Both the position numbers and the translations under genes were made by a program. A DNA stretch of 64,000 nt from the NCBI GenBank assembly GCA_036488875.1, contig DASXGW010000004.1, forward strand, positions 558,001-622,000. Direction: 5' to 3'. Below the pieces are notes generated by a model. It made no database searches. It worked only from the letters and a program-made list of their open reading frames with translations, and was not told where the DNA came from. The stretch is from Candidatus Baltobacteraceae bacterium (GTDB taxonomy: Bacteria; Vulcanimicrobiota; Vulcanimicrobiia; Vulcanimicrobiales; Vulcanimicrobiaceae). Every line of letters starts with the position of its first letter. Position 1 is the stretch's first letter. Positions 1 through 7,569 of this stretch are shown in pieces.

Positions 1-439
1 GCGGTTCTTGCGGACCGGAAAACGAGCGTATGCGCACGGCGTCGGTGATGAGATAGTGAATCTCGCATCCCAAGCCCTCGATGGCGCGTTCCATCGCCAG
101 AACGCTGGCCCAGTAGATGTTCAGCCGGTCGATCTCGCCGACGCTGGCAGCGCCGATCGACCACGCGATTGCGTCGCCCTTTATCTGCTCGGCGATCTCG
201 GCGCGCAGATCGGGGCGCACCTGCTTGGAATCGTTGAGACCTTTGATGAGCAGCGGCTTGTCGGCCACGACGCAAGCGGCGACGACGGGTCCAGCGAGCG
301 GACCCCGACCGACTTCGTCGATCCCGCCCACCAGCGTGAATCCGCGCGCGCGTGCCGCGTATTCGAACTGGTGCAGACGATGCAGGCGCCGGCGCTCGCG
401 CTCGTAGGCGTTGCGCGTTTTGCGCTGTCTAGGCGTCAT
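1..439 (-). CDS. rnhB: Ribonuclease HII (3' end beyond window edge)
   Basis: RNase HII removes RNA from RNA/DNA hybrids and single ribonucleotides from DNA. The first 146 codons are visible, read leftwards from an ATG at 439; no stop is reached before base 1. After a basic N-terminus comes the hallmark [18 protein letters not shown] block, with the first catalytic Asp and Glu, then LNDSKQ and the later ITDAV segment holding another active-site Asp. The start overlaps the end of the rbgA gene by 11 bases, so the two are probably co-transcribed. The identification is secure; only the C-terminal part is unseen. Confidence 0.95.
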   Translation of the reverse strand, partial: MTPRQRKTRNAYERERRRLHRLHQFEYAARARGFTLVGGIDEVGRGPLAGPVVAACVVADKPLLIKGLNDSKQVRPDLRAEIAEQIKGDAIAWSIGAASVGEIDRLNIYWASVLAMERAIEGLGCEIHYLITDAVRIRSFSGPQEP

Positions 440-1238
440 CGCCGTCCTCCGGGTTCTCCAGCGAGATTCGCCCAAACGTCCCGTCGTTGAACGCGCGCAC
501 GTACGATTGCGCCGCATTGTGGAAGTCGGCGTCGCCGCCGCGCCGCACGAAACCGCGTGCGGCGGCGAACTCGTCGAGCGTCGGAATCTTGCGCGAGCGG
601 TAGCGATCCGCCGTCCACGACTCGAACGCGCGCACCACTTCTTCGGGATCGTAGCGCTCGCGCGGGACGGCGCCGCATATCGCGAGTTTCCACTGCGACG
701 TTTTCGTCGCGATTTTCGGAACGAGAATTCCGGGTGTGTCCATCAGCTCCACGTTGGGAGGGAGGCGAAACCATTGCAACTGCCGCGTGACCCCGGCGCG
801 GTCCTCCGTCTTGGCGGCCGCGCGGCGCAAGAGCGCGTTGATGATCGACGACTTGCCCGAATTGGGAATGCCCACGATCAGCGCGCGAGAGACGCCTTTA
901 CGGGCTTTTGCGAGCGCGAGTATGGCGGTGCGCACGCGGCCCGCGTTCTGCGGCGACCGGCCGTCGATGGCAATCGCGGTGAGACCGTCGCGTTCGAACC
1001 GATCGATCCACGCCGTGGTGACGTGCGGATCGGCCAAGTCGTGCCGGTCGAGCACGAGCAGACGGGCTCGTCTGCCTACGAGGCGATCGAGTGCGGGGTT
1101 GCGCCCACTACGTGGTACCCGCGCGTCGACGACTTCCACCACGATGTCGATGAGCGCCAGATATTCGGCGATCTTGCGCATCGCTCGCGCCATGTGGCCC
1201 GGATACCACTGGATGACGCGCTCCGCACCGCCTGTCAC
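429..1238 (-). CDS. rbgA: Ribosome biogenesis GTPase YlqF/RbgA
   Basis: RbgA is a circularly permuted GTPase needed for late assembly of the 50S subunit. The 269-residue protein starts with the family signature [12 protein letters not shown] (9-20). In permuted order it has the G4 region near 64-67, G1 GIPNSGKSS (123-131), the G2 Thr at 151 and G3 DTPG (167-170). The G4 site, normally NKxD, reads DRHD here (64-67), so the guanine-specificity Asn and Lys are both missing. Its ATG overlaps the stop of the upstream signal peptidase gene by four bases. Assignment rests on the intact G1/G3 and N-terminal signature. Confidence 0.9.
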   Translation of the reverse strand: MTGGAERVIQWYPGHMARAMRKIAEYLALIDIVVEVVDARVPRSGRNPALDRLVGRRARLLVLDRHDLADPHVTTAWIDRFERDGLTAIAIDGRSPQNAGRVRTAILALAKARKGVSRALIVGIPNSGKSSIINALLRRAAAKTEDRAGVTRQLQWFRLPPNVELMDTPGILVPKIATKTSQWKLAICGAVPRERYDPEEVVRAFESWTADRYRSRKIPTLDEFAAARGFVRRGGDADFHNAAQSYVRAFNDGTFGRISLENPEDGDDA

Positions 1239-1744
1239 AGCGCGCCTACGCTCGATAGCGGCCAGAGACCGGCCATGGCGCGACCCATGAGATGGTCGTC
1301 GGCAATCGGTCCGAAGACGCGCGAATCCTCGCTAACCGCGCGGTTGTCGCCGAGCACGAAGACTGACCCCGGCGGTACCGTGACCTCGGCGAAGCTCCGA
1401 TTGTCGGAATAGCGTACGTACGGCTCGAGCAGCGGCGAGCCGTTGAGAACCACCGTGCCGCGATCGACGCGCACGCGGTCGCCGGGCAGCCCGATGACGC
1501 GTTTGATGAAGAGGCCGCGCGCGTCGCCGTCGCGGCGAAACGCGACGATGTCTTGTCGTCGCGGGACGCCGACGCGGTACGCAAACGTGTTGATCAGCAC
1601 GTATTCACCCGGCGCGATGTGCGGCTCCATCGACATGCCCGACACTTGGCGCGGCGCCATGAAGAACGCCGCTGCCAGCAGCGCGAGAACTGCAAGCTGC
1701 AGCGTTATACGTGCGAGCGAGCGCCATTGCAGCAAGGCAGACAC
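1235..1744 (-). CDS. lepB: Signal peptidase I, short paralog
   Basis: Type I signal peptidase that cleaves signal peptides of exported proteins at the membrane. It has 169 residues, at the short end for the family. One N-terminal transmembrane helix (about 13-30) is followed by the catalytic box SGMSMEP with nucleophile Ser38, and the general base lies in FIKRVIGLPGD (Lys81). The C-terminal box GDNRAVSEDSR is present. This is the third of three consecutive lepB genes and the most divergent. It lacks the roughly 40-residue N-terminal extension of the other two and ends in a four-base overlap with rbgA. Confidence 0.93.
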   Translation of the reverse strand: MSALLQWRSLARITLQLAVLALLAAAFFMAPRQVSGMSMEPHIAPGEYVLINTFAYRVGVPRRQDIVAFRRDGDARGLFIKRVIGLPGDRVRVDRGTVVLNGSPLLEPYVRYSDNRSFAEVTVPPGSVFVLGDNRAVSEDSRVFGPIADDHLMGRAMAGLWPLSSVGAL

Positions 1745-1762
1745 AGGCGCTCTAGTTCGTGA

Positions 1763-2503
1763 CTATAAGACGCGTGCCTGGGATGGCGGCCAGAAGATGA
1801 GAAACGCGCGACCCGTAAAGCCGCCGGTTTCGCCTTTGCGGGGACCGGTCGTGAATCCGCCGCCGTCCTGCGCGAAACCCCAAATGTGCGAATCTTCCGA
1901 ATCGTTGCGGTTGTCGCCGAACATGATATAGCAGTGCGGCGGAATGGTGTTGGGCGCCGTCCACATCGATTTCGGCGGGATATTGGCCGACGCCGAATCC
2001 AAGCGCTGCCAACCGGCGCCGTAGCTCACGTAAATCCCGTAGTTGCGCACGGCCATTTCGTATACCGGACGATGGTCGGGAGTGATGTACGGCTCGCGCA
2101 GTGCGGCGCCGTTGACGTAGACGGTTCCCATCTGGACACTAAGCGTGTCCCCCGGCCGCCCGACGACCCGCTTGATGAAGTCGTCGGGCGTCGGAATCGG
2201 CGGTGGAAAGACGACGATGTCGCCTTCGTTGGGATGATGAAAGCGGTATTCGAACTTGTCGACGAGCAGTACGTCGTGGATCTGCAGGGTCGGCAGCATC
2301 GATCCCGACGGTATGTAGTAGGTTCGCGCGACGAACGTGATCAGCACCCACGCGGCGATGCCGGCCACGATAAACGGATCGAGAAACTCGCGTGCGATCG
2401 CCGTGCTTTGACCGCTCGACCGCGCCACCACCGGGCGCAGGGAGAGAACGATGCGCGCAACGACGATTGCGGCGACGATGGCCAGGAGCTCGGAAGGCGT
2501 CAT
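1763..2503 (-). CDS. lepB: Signal peptidase I, second paralog
   Basis: Type I signal peptidase of 246 residues. The chosen ATG at 2503 overlaps the stop codon of the preceding lepB (ATGA) and begins MTPSELLAIV, matching the N-terminus of the upstream paralog; a longer start at 2533 would lie inside that gene. It has two hydrophobic N-terminal segments, then IPSGSMLPTL with the nucleophile Ser, the general-base Lys in FIKRVVGRPGD, and a GDNRNDSEDS box. A glycine-rich insert near the C-terminus (FAQDGGGFTTG) is absent from its neighbour. It is likely translated from the same mRNA as the other two peptidases. Confidence 0.93.
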   Translation of the reverse strand: MTPSELLAIVAAIVVARIVLSLRPVVARSSGQSTAIAREFLDPFIVAGIAAWVLITFVARTYYIPSGSMLPTLQIHDVLLVDKFEYRFHHPNEGDIVVFPPPIPTPDDFIKRVVGRPGDTLSVQMGTVYVNGAALREPYITPDHRPVYEMAVRNYGIYVSYGAGWQRLDSASANIPPKSMWTAPNTIPPHCYIMFGDNRNDSEDSHIWGFAQDGGGFTTGPRKGETGGFTGRAFLIFWPPSQARVL

Positions 2504-3192
2504 TTCAGGACGCGCATCCGGTTGAACGGCCAAAGAATGAGAAAAGCGCGACCCGTCATGTTCTTGCCTTGTGCGAAGCCCCAGACGTGCGAATCGTCCG
2601 AGTAGTTGCGATTATCGCCGAGCATGAAATAGAAACCGTCGGGAATCCGGTTTGGCGCTTGCCACAAGCGTCGCGGCGGAACGTCGGCGGTTTTGGGATC
2701 GAGCGGCTGGCCGTCGACGTAAATCTCGTAGTTCTTGATCTCCAGATCGTATTTCGGCTGCTGATTCTCGTACGGCTCCGTAAGCGCGTTTCCATTCCGG
2801 TAGACGATACCGTCGGAAATGCCGATGGTGTCACCGGGGACGCCGACGACGCGCTTGACGAACGCGTTGCCTTCGGAGGGCACCGGCGGCATGAACACGG
2901 CAACGTCGCCCGGGTGCGGGTGACCGAAGCGGTAGGCCATTTGGTCGACGAGCAGCACGTCGTGAACCGTCAACGTCGGAATCATGGAAATCGACGGAAT
3001 GTAGTACGTTCGTATGACGAACGCAATGAGCAGGAGCGCGGCGAGACCCGCCACGATAAGCGCGTCGAGATACTCGCGTACGACGGCGACGGCCGAGCCG
3101 TGCGGGCCGGCGCCGCGAAAAGGTTTGCTCGAGAGCGCGAAGCGCGCGACCGCAAAAACGCCGAGAAGTCCGAGTAACTGCAGCGGTGTCAG
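2500..3192 (-). CDS. lepB: Signal peptidase I, first paralog, probable CTG start
   Basis: Type I signal peptidase with the Ser box IPSISMIPTL, Lys box FVKRVVGVPGD and GDNRNYSDDS. The first standard start in frame is a GTG at 3054. However, clear homology to the next lepB (LTPLQLLGLLG against MTPSELLAIVA) continues upstream to a CTG at 3192, only six bases after the in-frame rplS stop. No ATG, GTG or TTG lies between 3192 and 3054. I therefore place the start at CTG 3192 (230 residues), probably by translational coupling to rplS. A start at 3054 would cut off the first 46 residues, including the first hydrophobic segment. Confidence 0.8.
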   Translation of the reverse strand: MTPLQLLGLLGVFAVARFALSSKPFRGAGPHGSAVAVVREYLDALIVAGLAALLLIAFVIRTYYIPSISMIPTLTVHDVLLVDQMAYRFGHPHPGDVAVFMPPVPSEGNAFVKRVVGVPGDTIGISDGIVYRNGNALTEPYENQQPKYDLEIKNYEIYVDGQPLDPKTADVPPRRLWQAPNRIPDGFYFMLGDNRNYSDDSHVWGFAQGKNMTGRAFLILWPFNRMRVLK

Positions 3193-3198
3193 GGCAGG

Positions 3199-3549
3199 CT
3201 ACTTGACAACCTTCTTTTCCCTGATCCGCGCGGCTTTGCCGACTTTCTCGCTCAAGTAGTAGAGCCGGCTGCGGCGCACGTGGCCCCGCTTTCCGACTTC
3301 GATCTTTTCCACGCGCGGGCTGTGCACGAGGAACGTCTTCTCGACGCCGACGCCGTGCGCGACGCGACGAACGGTGATCGACTCGCGAGCGCCGCCGCCC
3401 TTGTGCACGATCACGACGCCTTCGAACATCTGCACGCGTTCTTTGCCGCCCTCGACGACTTTCGAGTAGACCTTCACGGTGTCACCCGTGCGGAATTGCG
3501 GAACTCCGTCCTTGAGCTGATCGCGATTGAGGGCGTCGATGACGTTCAT
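3199..3549 (-). CDS. rplS: 50S ribosomal protein L19
   Basis: Ribosomal protein L19, located at the 30S-50S interface. Its 116 residues are the usual length. The conserved FRTGDTVKVYSKVVEG segment and the basic GKRGHVRRSRLYYL tail are both present. It lies downstream of trmD on the same strand, the classical trmD-rplS order, but a strong hairpin with a U-run sits between them (3578-3599). The TAG stop is followed after six bases by the candidate CTG start of lepB. Confidence 0.97.
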   Translation of the reverse strand: MNVIDALNRDQLKDGVPQFRTGDTVKVYSKVVEGGKERVQMFEGVVIVHKGGGARESITVRRVAHGVGVEKTFLVHSPRVEKIEVGKRGHVRRSRLYYLSEKVGKAARIREKKVVK

Positions 3550-3577
3550 GGCACTCTTCTATAGTAGAGGCGTAGGG

Positions 3578-3599
3578 AAAAAATGGGGGCTAGCCCCCA
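3578..3599 (-). terminator. Intrinsic terminator or attenuator between trmD and rplS
   Basis: A perfect palindrome (TGGGGGC/GCCCCCA, 3584-3599) is directly followed, on the minus strand, by six T residues (3578-3583). It lies between the trmD stop and the rplS start, so transcripts entering from trmD should terminate or be attenuated here. Rho-independent geometry is clear; whether it is a full or partial terminator cannot be told from sequence. Confidence 0.7.
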
Positions 3600-3615
3600 A
3601 AACCAAGGTATGTTA

Positions 3616-4320
3616 TCACGGGCGTTCCTCGGCGTGCAAGGCTGAGTCCGACAGGGCTCGCCGGGCGGCGGTCCGCCGCCGGGACTCCTCGCGGCGCCAC
3701 TCGGCGATCTTGGCGTGGTCGCCGGAGAGAAGCACCTCGGGGACGGCCACGCCGCGAAAGACCGGTGGGCGGGTGAAGCTGGGATAGTCGAGTTGCCCGG
3801 CGGTGAAGGACTCGCTGGCGAGGGATTCCGGGCGAATCGCCCCGGCCAGCAGCCGCACCGTCGCGTCGACGATCGCCAGCGCCGGTATCTCGCCGCCCGT
3901 TAAGACGAACTCGCCCAGGCTGATTTCCTCGATCGGGTAGAGCGACCCGAGGCGATCGTCGATCCCCTCGTAGTGGCCGCAGATCACGATGAGGCGGTCG
4001 AGGCCGGCGAACCGCTCGACCTCCGGCTGGTTCAGCGGCTTTCCTCCGGGACTGGTAACGGCGATGACGCGGCGCTCGCCGGCCGGCGCTTCGGCGAGGA
4101 CGCGATCGAGGGCGCGGGCGATCGGCTCGAGCCGCAGAACCATTCCCGCTCCTCCGCCGAAGGGCGAATCGTCCGCCCGCTCCTTGCCGGTCAGCTCGTC
4201 GAGCAGATGGTGGTAGCGCACCTCGACGATGCCGGCGTCGACGGCGCGTCCCACGATCGACAGGCCGACGAACGGTGCGAAGACCTCCGGGAAGAGCGTG
4301 ACCAGGTCGATCGTGAACAT
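3616..4320 (-). CDS. trmD: tRNA (guanine-N1-)-methyltransferase
   Basis: TrmD methylates G37 next to the anticodon of certain tRNAs using S-adenosylmethionine and prevents frameshifting. The 234-residue protein has the SPOUT knot motifs: SPGGKPL (about 90-96), GHYEGID (115-121) and SLGEFVLTGGE (134-144). It starts at an ATG only nine bases from the divergent GTG of the TPR gene, so promoters for both must lie in or very near the coding ends. RimM and S16 genes, often linked to trmD, are absent here. Confidence 0.97.
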   Translation of the reverse strand: MFTIDLVTLFPEVFAPFVGLSIVGRAVDAGIVEVRYHHLLDELTGKERADDSPFGGGAGMVLRLEPIARALDRVLAEAPAGERRVIAVTSPGGKPLNQPEVERFAGLDRLIVICGHYEGIDDRLGSLYPIEEISLGEFVLTGGEIPALAIVDATVRLLAGAIRPESLASESFTAGQLDYPSFTRPPVFRGVAVPEVLLSGDHAKIAEWRREESRRRTAARRALSDSALHAEERP

Positions 4321-4329
4321 CAGGCCACC

Positions 4330-4812
4330 GTGTTCCGTTTGTTTGCGTTCCTGTCATCCCGCGCGAAGCCAAAGCGCGCGGCACCCAATGCCTTGGGCGC
4401 GCTGGATCGCGGCGATTTCGTTGCGGCGGAGCCGCTGCTCACGCGCGAAATCGAGGATGCGCCGCACGCGCGTCAGCGGGCGTTCTACCTGAACAAGCGC
4501 GGCGTCGCGCGCATCAATCTCGGGCGGCGCGACGACGCGCGCGCCGACTTCGAAAGCGCGCTCGAGTGCGTGCGGCGCTACGCGCCGGCGCTGACCAACA
4601 TCGGAAACCTGCTGCTCGAAGAGGGGCGCGTCGACGAAGCCATTTCCGCCTACTGCGACGCGATCGCGTCCGACCACGAATACGCCGTTGCCTACGTGAA
4701 CCTGGGCTCCGCCTACAAAAGGGCCGGCCGGCTTGACGAAGCCGTTCGCGCATTACGTACGGGCCTGAGAATGGAGGGTCGCAAACGCTCTCGGCCAAGG
4801 GAACGGCTATGA
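4330..4812 (+). CDS. Tetratricopeptide repeat protein
   Basis: A 160-residue protein made almost entirely of TPR-type helical hairpins, for example NLGSAYKRAGRLDEAVRALR near the C-terminus and NIGNLLLEEGRVDEAISAY before it. Such proteins bind partner proteins; no enzymatic domain is seen. GTG at 4330 is the first start that avoids overlap with trmD. Residues 8-19 are encoded by a repeat-like sequence (4351-4386), so the extreme N-terminus may be a late addition. The stop overlaps the next ATG (ATGA), suggesting a shared function with the Clp-N-like protein. Confidence 0.75.
   Translation: MFRLFAFLSSRAKPKRAAPNALGALDRGDFVAAEPLLTREIEDAPHARQRAFYLNKRGVARINLGRRDDARADFESALECVRRYAPALTNIGNLLLEEGRVDEAISAYCDAIASDHEYAVAYVNLGSAYKRAGRLDEAVRALRTGLRMEGRKRSRPRERL
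4351..4386. repeat. REP-like palindromic element inside a coding region
   Basis: The stretch begins CTGTCATCCCGCGCG and ends CGCGCGGCACCC, with the arms CCGCGCG and CGCGCGG able to form a hairpin. The TGTCATCC head is shared with the elements at 14011 and 44991. It is read through in frame by the TPR protein gene. Confidence 0.45.
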
Positions 4813-5312
4813 GCAGCGAGCAGCTCGATCAAGTTCCACTCTCCGAAGACCTTCTCGTCGTCATGCGCAACTCGGGCCGCTACGCGCAGCAGCTGCGCGA
4901 GCCGTTCATCACTGCGCGCGCGCTGCTCTTGGCGCTGCTCGACGACCAGCACGTCGGAGCGACGCTTGCCGGCGTGGTTCCACGTGAGAAGCTTCTCGAG
5001 CTGGAGCCGGTTGAGGATGCGCGCACCACGGCGGCGCGCCTCCCGGAAACCGGTTTGGCGGGGAACGAAAAATCCGCGATGCCGCGCTACGACACGCTGG
5101 CGTTCAAGCTCCCCGAAGGTACGGCCAGCGTGTGGCTCAGCCGCGAAGCGTTCAATATTTTCGTCGAAGGGGCCAATCGCGCCGAAGAGGGTTACTACCC
5201 CAAGCACTTAGCATTCGGCTTAGCGGCCGAAGCGTTGCGCACGCCAGGCGTGCTCGCCGCGCTGCGCGTCGAGCCGGGAAAAGTTACCGACGCACTTTTC
5301 CAGCTGGGCTAA
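4809..5312 (+). CDS. Stand-alone Clp N-domain-like protein
   Basis: A 167-residue protein with two segments resembling the paired helical repeats of the ClpA/ClpC N-terminal domain: ITARALLLALLDDQHVGATL (about 37-56) and a later block with PKHLAFGLAAEALRTPGVL. No AAA+ ATPase domain follows. Clp N-domains bind substrates or adaptors, so this could be an adaptor-like or substrate-binding protein; that is inference. It is translationally coupled to the TPR protein by an ATGA overlap. The family match is by eye and moderate. Confidence 0.55.
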   Translation: MSSEQLDQVPLSEDLLVVMRNSGRYAQQLREPFITARALLLALLDDQHVGATLAGVVPREKLLELEPVEDARTTAARLPETGLAGNEKSAMPRYDTLAFKLPEGTASVWLSREAFNIFVEGANRAEEGYYPKHLAFGLAAEALRTPGVLAALRVEPGKVTDALFQLG

Positions 5313-5324
5313 GAGTCGCCGAAG

Positions 5325-5801
5325 TTACTTCGATTTGCCGATCGCTTCTACCGCGGTGATCTCTTCCAGATACTCGAAGAGCTGCGGCAGCGTAATCTTC
5401 TCGAGCGCGGTCTTCTCGTTGATGCGGTTCTCGTCTTCGCCGTCGTCGCGAATGTAGCAGCGCGTCTCCACGCCCCCCTCGTTCTCGCTAATGAACGACA
5501 CGGCAAACCCGCGTCCCGGCATCTCGTCGTAGATGCGCATCGTCTGCGGATTGAGGATCTCGATCGAATGCGCTTGATTGTACGCGTCGAAAATCAAGAT
5601 CTTGAGATGCTCGAAGTTCGTGACCTCGATGAGCCCGACGACGAAGACGTTCTTCGTAGAGAAGAATTCGTGACCGCGCGTGTTGCGGCTGGAAATTTCA
5701 TAAAACACCCGATGTGCGACGAATCGGTTGAGGATCTTGCGTAGCGTCGCCAGCGAGGCCAGCGTCTCGGTACGGTTGCCGCGGGTGTAAATGATCTTCA
5801 A
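5325..5801 (-). CDS. Conserved-looking protein of unknown function
   Basis: A 158-residue soluble protein with mixed beta/alpha character and no membrane segment or signal peptide. I do not recognise the family. The middle (about 50-85) has alternating hydrophobic residues typical of beta strands, and the C-terminus is an acidic helix ending in a basic tail. It faces the Clp-N-like gene tail to tail (12-base gap) and is divergent from the tatA-like gene. Codon use matches the neighbours, so it is probably a real gene. Confidence 0.7.
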   Translation of the reverse strand: MKIIYTRGNRTETLASLATLRKILNRFVAHRVFYEISSRNTRGHEFFSTKNVFVVGLIEVTNFEHLKILIFDAYNQAHSIEILNPQTMRIYDEMPGRGFAVSFISENEGGVETRCYIRDDGEDENRINEKTALEKITLPQLFEYLEEITAVEAIGKSK

Positions 5802-5878
5802 AGCGGATTGGCCAGCTTGGCTGGACGTAGAGGGTTGCCCTGCTAGGCGGCGCTTCCGCGGGGAGGAAGAGTAGAGCT

Positions 5879-6106
5879 GTGTTTTCAGTGCCCGATATTC
5901 TGGTCGTCTCCGTGCTGGCGCTCTTGCTGTTCGGGCCGGACCGGCTGCCTGGGATCATGCGGCAGGCCGGCCGGTTCATGCGCGAGATTCAGAACACCTC
6001 GCAATCCTTCGTGGCTGAGATGGAGCGTGCGGCCGATGTCTCCGAGGAGACGCGCGCACCCGAGCCGGCGCCTACTCACCCGCCAGACGGTGCCAAAGCG
6101 CCATGA
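5879..6106 (+). CDS. Twin-arginine translocase subunit TatA/TatB-like
   Basis: A 75-residue protein with one N-terminal membrane helix ending in LLLFGPDRLPG, the Phe-Gly/Pro hinge of TatA/TatB proteins, then an amphipathic helix and a charged, proline-rich tail. These subunits form the pore and receptor for folded proteins carrying twin-arginine signals. The GTG start at 5879 has a good GGGAGG Shine-Dalgarno eight bases upstream. No tatC is nearby. Its 3' end overlaps the convergent transglycosylase gene by 35 bases. Confidence 0.85.
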   Translation: MFSVPDILVVSVLALLLFGPDRLPGIMRQAGRFMREIQNTSQSFVAEMERAADVSEETRAPEPAPTHPPDGAKAP

Positions 6107-6569
6107 CGCGCGCAACGTACGCGATCGTCTCGGGATAGGGCGGAACGCCGCGGTAGCGATCGACCGCTGCCGTTCCGGCGTTATAGGCGGCGAGCGCGAG
6201 GCGATAGCGCGTTTCGCGATCGCGGCCGGCGAAGCGGTCGAGTAAGATGCGCAGATGGTAGGCGGCGCCCGCGATGTTTTGCAGCGGATCGTCAGGATCG
6301 ACGCCCAATCCGTTCGCCGTTTGCGGCATTAGCTGCCCGAGGCCGCGCGCTCCCGCGCTCGATACGGCACCGGGATTCCAGCGCGATTCGACTGCGATCA
6401 GCGCGACCAGGAGCCGAGCGTCGATGCGCTCGCGATCGGATTGCGCGATGGTTGCGCTTGCAAGGGTCGCCGCGGTACCTGCGTGCAGGTTGGGATTGAA
6501 GTATTGCAGCGCGCGAGCGTAAAGCACGATGACCGCGGAGTGCGCGGTCATCATGAGTATCGCTTTCAC
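6072..6569 (-). CDS. Lytic transglycosylase, SLT domain
   Basis: Cleaves the glycan strands of peptidoglycan. The 165-residue protein has an N-terminal membrane anchor or signal (about 4-20) followed by a compact SLT fold: ALIAVESRWNP with the catalytic Glu, GARGLGQLMPQTA, and AAYNAGTAAVDRY. It is single-domain, shorter than Slt70 or MltC. The start is GTG 6569, or ATG 6554 a few codons in. It converges on the Tat gene with overlapping 3' ends. Confidence 0.9.
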   Translation of the reverse strand: MKAILMMTAHSAVIVLYARALQYFNPNLHAGTAATLASATIAQSDRERIDARLLVALIAVESRWNPGAVSSAGARGLGQLMPQTANGLGVDPDDPLQNIAGAAYHLRILLDRFAGRDRETRYRLALAAYNAGTAAVDRYRGVPPYPETIAYVARVMALWHRLAGE

Positions 6570-6606
6570 ATGGGAGCTAGTGCCCGCGCGGCGCGCGGAC
6601 GCGCCT

Positions 6607-6858
6607 TTAGATGTTCAGGTTTTCGCGCAGCTCGGCGATGCGCTGCGATACCATCGAGCGCACCTGATTATTGATCTTCTCGCGCTGTTCGTCGGGCAGC
6701 CGCTTGTAGACGAGATAGCCGGCGGCCGAAACCAGCCCGCCGAGAAAACCGACCAGCAGCGCCTTTCCGACTTCGCCCGACGCGTCGTCGTCTTGCCTTG
6801 GCGGTTGGCCGCTGCCGAAAGCGCCCTGGTATCCGTTTGCGCCCGTGTTGGAGTTCAT
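6607..6858 (-). CDS. Small YtxH-like membrane protein
   Basis: An 83-residue protein with a Gly/Asn/Gln-rich N-terminus, a single glycine-rich membrane segment (ALLVGFLGGLVSAAGYLVY) and a charged coiled C-terminal helix, the layout of YtxH/gas-vesicle-type small membrane proteins. ATG 6858 is chosen because AAGGAG stands eight bases upstream. It occupies the place downstream of prp where rpmA (L27) would be expected. Function unknown. Confidence 0.7.
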   Translation of the reverse strand: MNSNTGANGYQGAFGSGQPPRQDDDASGEVGKALLVGFLGGLVSAAGYLVYKRLPDEQREKINNQVRSMVSQRIAELRENLNI

Positions 6859-6877
6859 TGGGTGCTCCTTTGCCCTG

Positions 6878-7237
6878 TTAATACCACGCCGGAGGCCGCG
6901 GTGTTGCACGCCGGTCATGTTCGCGTGTGAGCCGGACTTGTTCGGGATACTGTTCGGCGATCCGTTCTATCGACAACTCGGCCGTGGTCACGATCGCGCG
7001 AAGCGCCGCGTCGTCGCGAGCGTTCTCGGGCCACCGCAGGTGCAACTCGCCCGGTTCCTGGTTGGCGTCGAGCGGGATGTCCGCGTAGGTCTCGAGCCCC
7101 AGGCGCAGCGCCTGCAAGATCGCCGAAACGGCCGCACAGACGATGTCGTTGCCGTATTCCCCGAAATCGGCGTGGCCGTGCGCAAAAACAGAGGACAGCC
7201 TCTCCTGGCTGTCCCTGTAAAACGTGACGTCTACCAC
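6878..7237 (-). CDS. prp: Ribosomal-processing cysteine protease Prp
   Basis: Prp removes an N-terminal extension from ribosomal protein L27 in Firmicutes and relatives. The 119-residue protein shows both catalytic elements: His22 in HGHA and Cys34 in DIVCAAVSA. It follows rplU by eight bases on the same strand and starts with GTG. In the usual rplU-prp-rpmA order the L27 substrate gene comes next, but here it is absent and a YtxH-like gene follows instead. Confidence 0.88.
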   Translation of the reverse strand: MVDVTFYRDSQERLSSVFAHGHADFGEYGNDIVCAAVSAILQALRLGLETYADIPLDANQEPGELHLRWPENARDDAALRAIVTTAELSIERIAEQYPEQVRLTREHDRRATPRPPAWY

Positions 7238-7245
7238 GAGGGCCC

Positions 7246-7560
7246 CTACGGGAGCGTGATCTTGGTGATTTTGACTTCCGCGAAGCGCTGGCGATGGCCG
7301 TTGAGCTTGCGAACGCGCTTCTTCGGCTTGTAGCGGAAGACGAGAATCTTCTTATCCTGCCCGTGGCGCAACACCGTGCCGGTCACCGTGGCGCCGTCGA
7401 GCACTGGGGCCCCGACCTTCACGTCGGAACCGGCTCCGGCGAGCACGACCTTCTCGAAAGTGACGTCCGAACCAACCTCGCTGGTAAGCAGGTCGCAGCG
7501 GATGACGTCTCCCTCGGCGACTCTCAATTGCTTGCCGCCGGTCTCGATGATCGCGTACAT
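7246..7560 (-). CDS. rplU: 50S ribosomal protein L21
   Basis: Ribosomal protein L21 (104 residues) begins with the conserved MYAIIETGGKQLRV and carries the C-terminal RPKKRVRKLNGHRQ-like basic segment that contacts 23S rRNA. First gene of the rplU-prp unit, with a strong promoter whose -10 element lies nine bases before the ATG. Confidence 0.97.
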   Translation of the reverse strand: MYAIIETGGKQLRVAEGDVIRCDLLTSEVGSDVTFEKVVLAGAGSDVKVGAPVLDGATVTGTVLRHGQDKKILVFRYKPKKRVRKLNGHRQRFAEVKITKITLP

Positions 7561-7569
7561 GACTACGGT

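Noticed and set aside
8-490. Plus-strand open frames over 1-1400
   Set aside because: They are antisense to rnhB, rbgA and lepB, whose motifs are unmistakable on the minus strand; high GC produces long shadow frames.
3590-4384. Alternative minus-strand frame over trmD
   Set aside because: Arg/Pro-rich translation in another phase; trmD has the SPOUT motifs in the chosen frame.
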